Below are positions 7,149 through 15,203 of a stretch of DNA of 64,000 bases, one piece after another (within the stretch, counting starts at the first letter, position 1; each line of letters opens with the position of its first letter). The position numbers were made by a program, and so were the translations under genes. The stretch is from Anthopleura xanthogrammica (lineage: Eukaryota; Cnidaria; Anthozoa; Actiniaria; Actiniidae), in contig OZ025214.1 in NCBI GenBank assembly GCA_964019055.1, positions 10,243,101 to 10,307,100 on the forward strand, given 5' to 3'. The notes under the pieces are model-generated. The model made no database searches and had not been told where the DNA came from. It worked only from the letters and a program-made list of their open reading frames with translations.

Positions 7149-10100
7149 TTAAACGTTTGGCCAGAACTTGCCAATAACATTCCATGAACGTTTGAAGTAG
7201 CGTTTCTTGCGTTCGGACTGGAAACGCTTGGCAAAGAGAGGAAGGAAGAAAAACAAACGTCGGCGTACACAAGACAGTACAACACGAACAGCAGGCTGCT
7301 CGTTACGAAAGCGGAAATTATTACGTGACATCCAGACGAAGAACTTGGCCAGATTAAGAACGTAGGAAAAGACAGGTGGGACAATTTCTCGCTCACCTTC
7401 ATCAAAACCAAAAAGAAGGTGACGAGGTGCAAGACGAGGACACAATGGGGTAACACGAAGAAAGATTGTTTGTAGTTGCAGAAGGACAGATTGAGTAAAG
7501 GTGCAGTCAAAAAACAAGTGTTGAAGAGTTTCACGATCGTTGTTACAGTGACACATTGGATCGACAGACATACCAAAAGAAACAAGACGATCAGCAGTAT
7601 AGAGTACCCCATGTGCAATCTTCCAATTTACATCGATAACATGACGGTCAAGAGGCAGAACGTGTACTTGTTTCCACGTTTCTGCCCAGTACAAAGAACC
7701 AAAAGTAGAAGAGAATTTGTTGATACAGTGTGGTGGAATGGCAGTGGTTTTCATTAAGATAGAATAACAGAGCTTGGTGGTGCAAATGGCCAATGGACGT
7801 GGCTGTCCATTGTCATCCGCACACAAGAAGTATCCATTGCCTCGCGAATGGCCTCCTAGAAGAGCCCAAGATTCCAAGACGGAGGCAAAAAACGGAGGCA
7901 AAAGCGAAGATGGGTAGAACGCTGGAAAAGAAAGAACTTCATGGACTGTGGTACCAAAGCATCTCTGTATGTAATAAGTGAAGAACGTTCCCCATTTATT
8001 AGGGGAAAGGATGAACCGTTTGATCCATTGGACATGGAGAGCACGGACTTTCAAACGGACATCCACCACTGCAAAACCACCACTTAATTTATCAAGATTG
8101 GTAGTTGTACGTGCAACCAGCTCTTTCTTGCCAGACCAGAAGAATTTAAAAAGAGATTTATTGATTGTGGACAAGAGACCATCTGGTAATGGTAGCACTG
8201 TGGCAACATACCAAAGACCAGAGAGCGCAAGGGCATTCGCCACAAGAGATTTTCCCCGAAAGGACAGACAACGCCGTTGCCAAAGATCAAAGACATTGGA
8301 AAGAGATGTAATCCGCTTGTCCCAGTTTGAAGAAGAAGGCAAATTTGGGCCCAGAGAGGTACCCAGACATGGGATAGCCTCACTGGACCAATCAAGAAGA
8401 ACTGGTGGGTCTGAGCGATTCGCCCAGGACCCAAGCCACAGACCTTTTGACTTTGAAGGGTTCAGTTTTGCACCAGATGCCTGTTCATATAGACTATAAA
8501 TGTCAAAGATAGCACGTATAGAATCATCATTGGTGACAGTTAAAGTAGTATCATCTGCATACTGATTGATTAAAGATGTACAAGAAACAGGTCCGGGCAG
8601 AAGGAAACCTTCAATACGGGGACAAGCTCGGATATTACAAGCCAAGACTTCAGCGGTGATGATGTAAAGCAAGGGTGAGAGTGGACACCCTTGCCGTACA
8701 CCACGAGACAAAGAAAAGAAAGGGGTGAAAAACCCATTAACTTGGACAGTGGACAGCACGTCAGTGTAAAACGTACTGATCCACTGAAGAAAATTTGGGC
8801 CAAAACCCATTACTCGTAAAGTCTTGAGAAGAAAAGGCCAATCAACACGGTCAAAAGCTTTCTCTTGATCTAGTGATATTAGGGCAGCAGGGATGTTATT
8901 CAGAGTTGCAAAGTCAACGATATTTTGTAAAAGAAGAACAGTCTCTCCAATGAAACGGCCAGGCACAGAACCTGACTGATCAGGAGAGATGACTTCAGAT
9001 AAGACTTTAAGCAACCTGCCAGAGATTGCTCGTGACGCAATTTTATAGTCGCAGTTGAGTAGAGTAATGGGTCGCCAGTTCTTACGATTACGTAAATCAC
9101 CCTTTTTGGGGACAAGAGTAATGGTGCCTTGGCGTTGAGAATAGGAAAGGCAGCCTTTAACACAACCATGATTAAGAACATCTACAAGATCTTTACCAAG
9201 AATGTCCCAAAAAGAAAGATAGAACTCCATGGGAAGACCATCAAACCCAGGCGTTTTATTACGTGTCATCCCTTTCAAGGCAGCATAGCATTCATCAGGT
9301 TTTAAGGCTCCTTCACAAAGATTTGCTTGTGAAGGATCAAGACGAGACTCCAATTTTCTCAGAAGAATATTTTGAAGAGTATTATCAGTAGATCCAGCAG
9401 AAAAGAGTTCAGAATAGAATTCTTGCCAGGCATCCAGAAGGTCCATAGAAGAAGAAACATATTGACCAGCATTGTTTTGAACAGAGAAGATGGTACTGTC
9501 AGACTGTTTCTTTTTGACTGACTTGAAGAAAAAAGAAGTGGAAGATTCTCCTTCCTCTGCCCATTGGGTGCGGGAACGAACTCGCAAACCCTCAGCTTCA
9601 AACTGGTCAAGAATCGAGATTTGATGAAGGACTGCCTTGTAACTAGGCATACAAGAGGAATCACCAGAATCTATTTTACTTTTAAGATGAGAAGCACGAT
9701 TCTCAAGAGTGGACCTTTCCAAACGCCTGGCTTTAGCTTTGGAAGAACAATATGTGATGGATAGAGACTTTATCCATTGTTTGCCTCTATCCCACCACAA
9801 AGAAAGATGACGGTAGTTGGTTTTCTGCTGGATCCATCGTTTCCAAAAATTACGGATAATAAGGGAGTAGTCGTCTTCATTAAGAATACTGATGTTGAGT
9901 TTCCAAAAACTCGGGCCCCTTTTCACTGGACAAGGGATATTAATATGTACAATTACAGCACAGTGATCAGAGTGTGGACAAGGAACAATGATTGAAGAAA
10001 CAGCAAAATAAGACCACACATTAGGTACGCCAATAAGATCAATACGAGACGATATTGAACCATCTGGACGTGTCCATGTAAACGATTTAGAGACAGGATG

Positions 10101-10649
10101 CAAAGTACGCCAAATATCAACAACATTAAAATTAACAAAAAGATCAGTAAGTTTATCTGAGGTGTCACGTTGGGTGAAATCAGTGACAGAAGAAGATCGG
10201 TCAAGAGAACGATCAAAAACGGCGTTAAAATCGCCCAACAGAAAAACAGGACTAGAAGTAGTGGTGAACTGATCAAGATCTTCAAAAAAGGGCCCTCTAA
10301 CCAGATACTGATTAGGGGCATAAATACAAACGACACGAAAATCATGACAAGAAGATTGAAAGTCGGCGACTATGACACGTCCAGAATTGTGTTGATGGAA
10401 GTTGTTAACAGTAAACCCAGATTTAAAGAGAATACAAACACCAGCACTGTGACTTGACAAATGCGAACCAACAACAGAGAAAGAAGACCCATTGAACCAA
10501 GACTGTAGTTCAGCATCAGATGTTGAGTGGGTCTCTTGAAGACAAACGATGTCCAGTGAAGGGACCATGGAGTTTAACCAAACAAGAAGAGGCTGCCTTT
10601 TTGAAAGGTCGCGAAGACCGTTGACATTCAAGGTTAAGATCTTAACCAT
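7149..10649 (-). CDS. Element B copy 1 ORF2: endonuclease / reverse transcriptase
   Basis: 1166 aa with a true ATG (10647-10649). APE endonuclease at residues 1 to about 235: LNVNGLR (7-13), LQETH with E39, YAPN (110-113), GDFN (139-142), SRID (201-204), SDH (227-229). Reverse transcriptase about 450-760: KTPGFDGLP (465-473), NWRPITLLN (524-532), SLDQEKAFDRVDW (592-604, D593), RQGCPLS (652-658), QYADD (696-700, catalytic D699/D700). The C-terminal zinc motif is C1033-x-C1035-x8-H1044-x4-C1049, as in many L1-type ORF2 proteins. It would nick the U1 gene and copy the element RNA there by target-primed reverse transcription. Its start overlaps the end of the bridge ORF by 8 nt. Confidence 0.96.
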   Translation of the reverse strand: MVKILTLNVNGLRDLSKRQPLLVWLNSMVPSLDIVCLQETHSTSDAELQSWFNGSSFSVVGSHLSSHSAGVCILFKSGFTVNNFHQHNSGRVIVADFQSSCHDFRVVCIYAPNQYLVRGPFFEDLDQFTTTSSPVFLLGDFNAVFDRSLDRSSSVTDFTQRDTSDKLTDLFVNFNVVDIWRTLHPVSKSFTWTRPDGSISSRIDLIGVPNVWSYFAVSSIIVPCPHSDHCAVIVHINIPCPVKRGPSFWKLNISILNEDDYSLIIRNFWKRWIQQKTNYRHLSLWWDRGKQWIKSLSITYCSSKAKARRLERSTLENRASHLKSKIDSGDSSCMPSYKAVLHQISILDQFEAEGLRVRSRTQWAEEGESSTSFFFKSVKKKQSDSTIFSVQNNAGQYVSSSMDLLDAWQEFYSELFSAGSTDNTLQNILLRKLESRLDPSQANLCEGALKPDECYAALKGMTRNKTPGFDGLPMEFYLSFWDILGKDLVDVLNHGCVKGCLSYSQRQGTITLVPKKGDLRNRKNWRPITLLNCDYKIASRAISGRLLKVLSEVISPDQSGSVPGRFIGETVLLLQNIVDFATLNNIPAALISLDQEKAFDRVDWPFLLKTLRVMGFGPNFLQWISTFYTDVLSTVQVNGFFTPFFSLSRGVRQGCPLSPLLYIITAEVLACNIRACPRIEGFLLPGPVSCTSLINQYADDTTLTVTNDDSIRAIFDIYSLYEQASGAKLNPSKSKGLWLGSWANRSDPPVLLDWSSEAIPCLGTSLGPNLPSSSNWDKRITSLSNVFDLWQRRCLSFRGKSLVANALALSGLWYVATVLPLPDGLLSTINKSLFKFFWSGKKELVARTTTNLDKLSGGFAVVDVRLKVRALHVQWIKRFILSPNKWGTFFTYYIQRCFGTTVHEVLSFPAFYPSSLLPPFFASVLESWALLGGHSRGNGYFLCADDNGQPRPLAICTTKLCYSILMKTTAIPPHCINKFSSTFGSLYWAETWKQVHVLPLDRHVIDVNWKIAHGVLYTADRLVSFGMSVDPMCHCNNDRETLQHLFFDCTFTQSVLLQLQTIFLRVTPLCPRLAPRHLLFGFDEGEREIVPPVFSYVLNLAKFFVWMSRNNFRFRNEQPAVRVVLSCVRRRLFFFLPLFAKRFQSERKKRYFKRSWNVIGKFWPNV

Positions 10650-11070
10650 GGAGAGGTTTTAGATGGTTTTTGACCCAAGAAGAAATATGTTTAAACAACC
10701 AACAACGCACAAAATAATTAAGTTGACCACTTGGTGATTCAACATATATTACAAGATACATAAGTTTAAGGTTGATTACTTTGTAATTCAACATATACGT
10801 AATATAATTAATTATTAATGTGATCACTTTGTGATCCAATATAGAATACAAAATTAAAGGGTTGATTACTTTGTAATTCAACAATAAATACATAATTATT
10901 AATGTAATCACTTTGTGATTAACTCTAGTATAAAGTAACATAATTAAAGGGTTGATTACTTTGTAATTCAACAATAAATACATAATTATTAGGCTGATCA
11001 CTTTGTGATTCAGCCTAGTTAATATAAATAGAATAGTAAATATTTGAAATGTAATGTTATTAAAGTACAT
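10642..11070 (-). CDS. Element B copy 1 bridge ORF between ORF1 and ORF2 (142 aa, uncertain)
   Basis: It begins with an ATG 5 nt after the ORF1 stop, and its TAA overlaps the ORF2 start region (8 nt shared). The protein is hydrophobic and repetitive, with six N/D-[HY]-K-V-I repeats, the even-numbered ones reading LNYKVIN, spaced by stretches like MYLLL. I recognise no family. The repeats are the translation of the hairpin array below it, so it may be a by-product. The stop-start spacing suggests it could carry ribosomes from ORF1 to ORF2. It is open in all seven copies, which are too alike for that to prove selection. Confidence 0.45.
   Translation of the reverse strand: MYFNNITFQIFTILFILTRLNHKVISLIIMYLLLNYKVINPLIMLLYTRVNHKVITLIIMYLLLNYKVINPLILYSILDHKVITLIINYITYMLNYKVINLKLMYLVIYVESPSGQLNYFVRCWLFKHISSWVKNHLKPLHG
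10722..11015 (-). repeat. Seven-hairpin array between ORF1 and ORF2 of element B
   Basis: Imperfect palindromes with a TTT loop (TTG in the first): starts near 10722, 10771, 10820, 10861, 10905, 10951 and 10992. Arms are of two alternating kinds: GTTGATTAC/GTAATTCAAC and, for example, GGCTGATCAC/GTGATTCAGCC. Differences between hairpins fall on both sides of the stem so that pairing is kept. Two hairpins make a loose repeat of about 90 bp. Equivalent arrays: 18777-19070, 29828-30121, 35521-35814, 46790-47083, 54849-55142, 62899-63192. Confidence 0.88.
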
Positions 11071-11075
11071 GAAGA

Positions 11076-12287
11076 TTATTTTTTAGTTTTAGATTTAGTA
11101 GACGGCTTTTTAGGAGCAGTGGGTTTACGAATGGGTACAACAGGCAAGGCAGCTTTTGAAAGACGTTTTGGCAGTCCAGGCATTTTAGATATTGCCTGCG
11201 TGACATTGGCCAGAAGAGAAGAAGGTATTTCGTTGGGGGCATTATCAGAAGAAGAAGGAGGATTACTGTGACTACCTGACTCAGGAGGTTCAGAAAAGAG
11301 TGGTGGAGAATCAATTTCAATGTTGGTGTCTTCTTCTTCCACAAGAGCTGAGTATCGATTCACCGAGTGGTGCGCCTCAATAGCAACAGGAGAAGAGGGG
11401 TCGGCAGAGATATCCGACGCAAAAGGCAAATCATTAACAGTAAAATTTTCAGCAACATCATTAAACGCTTCTGGGTTTTCCTTCTGCGAACGAGATTTTT
11501 TGCGTTTAGGCTTACTGGCTTCAGAAAGACGTTTGCCAGCAACAAATGATATATCAGAATTTGAGCCAGCAGAAGGAGCAACAGGAGTTACAACAGAAGA
11601 TTCCTCCTGAGTCGGTGTCACAGGGAGGTCCTCATAGACCACAGGGCTATTATCTAATGTCCAGGGATGTGAGCAGTATTTTGCAGAATGGCCACCCATT
11701 CCACAACGAATACAAAGATGGTTGATTTTGTAGGGACAATCATTAATAGCATGCCCCCAACGATTACAGTAATGACAGCATAATTTCTGACCCTTGTAAC
11801 GAATTACTGCAGGGTACTTACCAATCCGGATAAGTGAGGGAATGTCCTTTTTAATTATTAGTTCCACCTTACGATCACCATTCCAAATGTCATCATCATC
11901 AAGTACATGGGAAGAGCCTAAGACCTCGCCAAAGTCAAGAAGCACTTGATTCATCTTCTCATCAGGGACTTCAGCAGGAAGATTCTTCACAGACACAAAA
12001 ACAGATTTAGGGTCGGACTCGAATAAAGAAATATGGGTGCCAGCAATATGGATCCCGGATTGAAGCAAGGAATCCCGCACATCTTGCTGGTCTTGCTTAA
12101 AGGTGATGTCATAATGAGTGGCAGAAAGACGCTGGAAACACAGCAGGCTGCTCTTCTCCTTAACGACCACCAAAAGAGATTCAAGAATCAAACATCGAGA
12201 AGGAAAGACACCATCAAGAGCCAGGCGTCGAGGAAGACGAAGGGTGACCGTCATCGGTCGGTCAACAGAAAATCCCGCGAAGTCCAT
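11076..12287 (-). CDS. Element B copy 1 ORF1: RRM-like and CCHC RNA-binding protein
   Basis: 403 aa from the first in-frame ATG (12285-12287), which has G at -3 and +4; the open frame extends upstream to 12440 without another ATG. An RRM-like region spans about 94-164 (SVFVSVKNLPAEVPDEKM). Zinc knuckles: C171/C174/H179/C184 and C192/C195/H200/C205. A Ser/Pro/Glu-rich tail ends in a lysine-rich segment (KKPSTKSKTKK). It probably packages element RNA into an RNP. Its layout matches element A ORF1 but most of the sequence differs. This copy has the silent variant pair shared with copies 6 and 7. Confidence 0.93.
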   Translation of the reverse strand: MDFAGFSVDRPMTVTLRLPRRLALDGVFPSRCLILESLLVVVKEKSSLLCFQRLSATHYDITFKQDQQDVRDSLLQSGIHIAGTHISLFESDPKSVFVSVKNLPAEVPDEKMNQVLLDFGEVLGSSHVLDDDDIWNGDRKVELIIKKDIPSLIRIGKYPAVIRYKGQKLCCHYCNRWGHAINDCPYKINHLCIRCGMGGHSAKYCSHPWTLDNSPVVYEDLPVTPTQEESSVVTPVAPSAGSNSDISFVAGKRLSEASKPKRKKSRSQKENPEAFNDVAENFTVNDLPFASDISADPSSPVAIEAHHSVNRYSALVEEEDTNIEIDSPPLFSEPPESGSHSNPPSSSDNAPNEIPSSLLANVTQAISKMPGLPKRLSKAALPVVPIRKPTAPKKPSTKSKTKK

Positions 12288-12504
12288 CTCGCGAGGGGCC
12301 ACGAGGACCGCACTCGGAGCCCACCAGCAAGAGTAGAATTGGCACTTGTGGGACTTGTGGAACTTGAAGACGTCCAAAAAAGTTGCGAACTTGAAACAGC
12401 ACTTCAGAACTTGGCAACGACTTGAAAACTTGAAAATCACTCAGGAACTCTGCAAAATAAACACAAAACTACTCTCCGAAAAGAATAGCGATACTTGACC
12501 CAAA

Positions 12505-12520
12505 CGCGTCAGGTAAGTAT
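12505..12520 (-). pseudogene. U1: U1 snRNA 5' fragment (nt 1-16) upstream of element B copy 1
   Basis: ATACTTACCTGACGCG, U1 nt 1-16, joined directly to the element 5' end. The U1 PSE is intact upstream. Confidence 0.95.
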
Positions 12521-12573
12521 GCTTGATCAAGCCGCCACATTACTCACCTCTCCTGCATCCTGAACTTGCAGCG

Positions 12574-12581
12574 TGTGGGAT
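12574..12581 (-). promoter_or_regulatory. Putative U1 PSE, unit 2
   Basis: ATCCCACA at -61 to -54 of an interrupted U1; now upstream of element B copy 1. Confidence 0.68.
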
Positions 12582-12683
12582 TTGCTGTCAACCTGGCCTT
12601 GTTCTGTGGGGGCAAGCACAAAGCTACTTAGTTAGTTACTTAGTTAGTTTTTCTTTGAGGTTGAAAAATCTTCCCGAAGGAAG

Positions 12684-12869
12684 TGGGCCGTACACGGAGG
12701 TAGTGCAATACCGAGACAACCCGTGGCTGGGACGAGGCAAGCCTCTTTTCCACAGCCCAGTTCCAAAAATCAGTTTAATATATGAGCTACTCAATGAGCA
12801 GCGTATCAGATATTAAGCTGATAAGAACAGATACTACACTTGATCTTAGCCAAAAGGCCGAGAAGCGAT
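12684..12869 (-). ncRNA. U2: U2 snRNA, unit 2
   Basis: Full-length copy, with the same branch-point pairing sequence and Sm site as unit 1. No change seen. Confidence 0.97.
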
Positions 12870-12922
12870 AAACCAATCCATCCCACCCTCCACCAGCCCT
12901 TCAACAATACTACTCCCAACCA

Positions 12923-12930
12923 TGTGGGAT
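12923..12930 (-). promoter_or_regulatory. Putative U2 PSE, unit 2
   Basis: ATCCCACA at -61 to -54 of U2. Confidence 0.68.
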
Positions 12931-13164
12931 CGACACCCATAGGCAGCTTCCTACCTACTCTACCTACTCTACCTACCTGCTCACTCACTCGCACTACTCA
13001 CTACTCACTACTCAACCAACCCACTGCAAACACAACCCTCAAACCAAAATTTTGACAGGGGTCCCCCCCACCCCTAGCTTCTTCACAGAAAGACTCCAAC
13101 AACAACCCACTCAACTGCTCCAAAAACACCGCTACAAAACCTTTAAACTGCAACTTTATTCTTC

Positions 13165-13283
13165 GTCTACGGCCATACCACCGGGAAAAAACCGGTTCTC
13201 GTCCGATCACCGAAGTCAAGCCCGGTAGGGCCAGGTTAGTACTTGGATGGGTGACCGCCTGGGAATACCTGGTGCTGTAGACT
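13165..13283 (+). rRNA. 5S: 5S rRNA, unit 2
   Basis: Intact 119-nt copy with boxes A and C and a downstream T4 run. Confidence 0.98.
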
Positions 13284-14014
13284 TTCTTTTGCTTTCTTCT
13301 CGATCAACTCACTCATTCGTATACACTTTTCTTTAGCACAATCACTAGCTATCCAAATCTTCGCCTCCACTCACTGACTAATAACAAACGATCTATGAAC
13401 AACATTCAAATGGCTTCTTTCAACTGGCTGCTAATCGAATTAAAGGACTCGTCTGCGTAATGGTTTAAATGGCACCAAGCACTCCAATGGCTTTGCAGTT
13501 GCAACTCCGCTCTTTCTCAATGATACAAGTCTGTTTGCAAGCAGTAAAAGTCTCGCCATTCAATGCACGCGCAAATGTTCTTCTAGCTACAAAACGATTG
13601 TGACGTAGTGTTCGATTACTTACGTCTGGCGTTCCACGGCTCGCACATCCACGGCGCTTTGGAAAGGTCATTTTCTTTGGATTGGAGCTGCCTAAAGCTG
13701 AAAAGATAAGGAAACAACTGTTAGTTACGAAGCAGCATCTGCAAGTCAATGCATCTACACATCAAAAACAGTAGCAAGTAGTTGAAGGATAGTTTATTCA
13801 ATAGGAATAAAGAACTATCAGCCGAGTCTGACATGGATCGCAAATCAAGGTTAGCAAGCAGCAGGTAGTTTGGCTTTCATGTTGGCAGTTTAGAGGGTTT
13901 GTGCATCGGGTTACGGTTACGATTGTAGGGAGGGTTAGAGTTAACATTGAGCTAGGGTTTGAGTGGAGTTAGGGTTAGCATTGAGCTAGGGTTTAAGTAG
14001 AGTTAGGGTTTGTG

Positions 14015-14438
14015 GAAAGCTAGGGTTAGAATTCGCACTAGGGTTGGTTACGATTCACACTAGGTTTACGATCTGTGCTAGGGTTTGTGGAAAGCTAAAG
14101 GTAAAATACGAGCTAGGGTTTACTATTCGCACTAAGTTTACAATCTGCGCTAGGGTTTGAGCGCAGTTAGGGTTAACTTTCTAGGGTTTGAGTGGACTAG
14201 TTAGGGTTAACTTTCTAGGGTTTGTGGAAAGCTAGGGTTAGAATTCGCACTAGGGTTGGTTACGATTCACACTAGGTTTACGATCTGTGCTAGGGTTTGT
14301 GGAAAGCTAAAGGTAAAATACGAGCTAGGGTTTACTATTCGCACTAAGTTTACAATCTGCGCTAGGGTTTGAGCGCAGTTAGGGTTAACTTTCTAGGGTT
14401 TGAGTGGACTAGTTAGGGTTAACTTTCTAGGGTTTGTG
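14015..14438. repeat. 212-bp telomere-like repeat, 2 copies, unit 2
   Basis: Copies start at 14015 and 14227; the surrounding spacer is as in unit 1. Confidence 0.95.
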
Positions 14439-14654
14439 GAAAGCTAGGGTTAGAATTCGCACTAGAGTTAGTATTCGCACTAGGTTTACGATCGTTACTA
14501 GGGTTTGTGGAAAGGTAAAGGTAAGATACAAGCTAGGATGACTTATCCAGCTAGGGTTACACATGCAGTTGGGGTTTGCAGAAAGGTAGGTACAGGGAAC
14601 CTTCAAGGTAGGGTTGAAGTTGGAGGTAGCTGGCAGCAAGCAAACAAACAAACA

Positions 14655-14698
<44 letters not shown>

Positions 14699-14715
14699 GT
14701 TTGTTTGAAGTTGTT

Positions 14716-14752
<37 letters not shown>

Positions 14753-14758
14753 ATTATA

Positions 14759-14790
<32 letters not shown>

Positions 14791-14878
14791 GGGGTCAACC
14801 CAATCGAAGTGCAATGAGAGGGCCTCACCCTGAGAGGACTGCCTTCATGATCACAGTGAACCTCCCGCGTCAGGTAAG
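14716..14878 (-). pseudogene. U1: U1 snRNA 3' fragment (nt 4-166), cut by element B copy 2
   Basis: Matches the intact genes; its 5' part is at 20560-20575. Confidence 0.97.
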
Positions 14879-15203
14879 TTTTTTTTATTTTTATTAAGGT
14901 AACCATTAACAAGGTTTACCAAGACATTAAATTGACCAGTGGTACCCATTAACAAGGTGTACCAAGACATACATTAAAAATATATCATTTAAGTACACTA
15001 CATTAAATAACTAATACCCAGACAATTATTAAGAAACTTACCTAGGGGGGTTTAATGTGATCACTTATATAATTTAATTTTAATTTTTAAATTTTAGGAA
15101 TTGAAATGATTAAGGAGATTCCAAGAAACAAGAAAGAACCAAGAATGGTTCAAGAATGACTTCTTCATCAAGTTAAGACTACTCGGTGAAGAAGATTACA
15201 GAT

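Larger units (their letters stand above)
6825..12504 (-). mobile_element. Element B copy 1: U1-inserted Tx1-like non-LTR retrotransposon, full length
   Basis: 5680 bp. Order in element sense: 217-nt 5' UTR (12288-12504), ORF1, bridge ORF over a hairpin array, ORF2, 324-nt 3' UTR (6825-7148), A-rich tail. The 5' junction follows U1 nt 16 (GACGCG then TTTGGGTCAAG). The 3' tail runs into U1 nt 3 or 4, giving a 13-14 bp target-site duplication ACTTACCTGACGCG. There are no LTRs. The 3' UTR has two similar hairpins (6843-6865, 6887-6909). The tail is seven A, T, five A. All seven copies share both junctions, the orientation and the full 5' end. Confidence 0.96.

Noticed and set aside
7124..7618. 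164-codon minus-strand ORF at the 3' end of element B
   Set aside because: It overlaps ORF2 in another frame, is only a hydrophobic shadow of the C-terminal coding region, and has no family features.
7978..8499. 173-codon plus-strand ORF antisense to ORF2
   Set aside because: Antisense shadow of the reverse transcriptase; repeated in every copy only because the copies are identical.
10722..11015. Hairpin array as an independent MITE-like insertion
   Set aside because: There are no flanking duplications or terminal inverted repeats around the whole stretch, and it is fitted tightly between ORF1 and ORF2.
12288..12440. Longer ORF1 of element B starting at 12440
   Set aside because: The codon there is GTG. 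In an animal gene the first in-frame ATG is at 12285-12287, so the extra 51 residues are probably 5' UTR.
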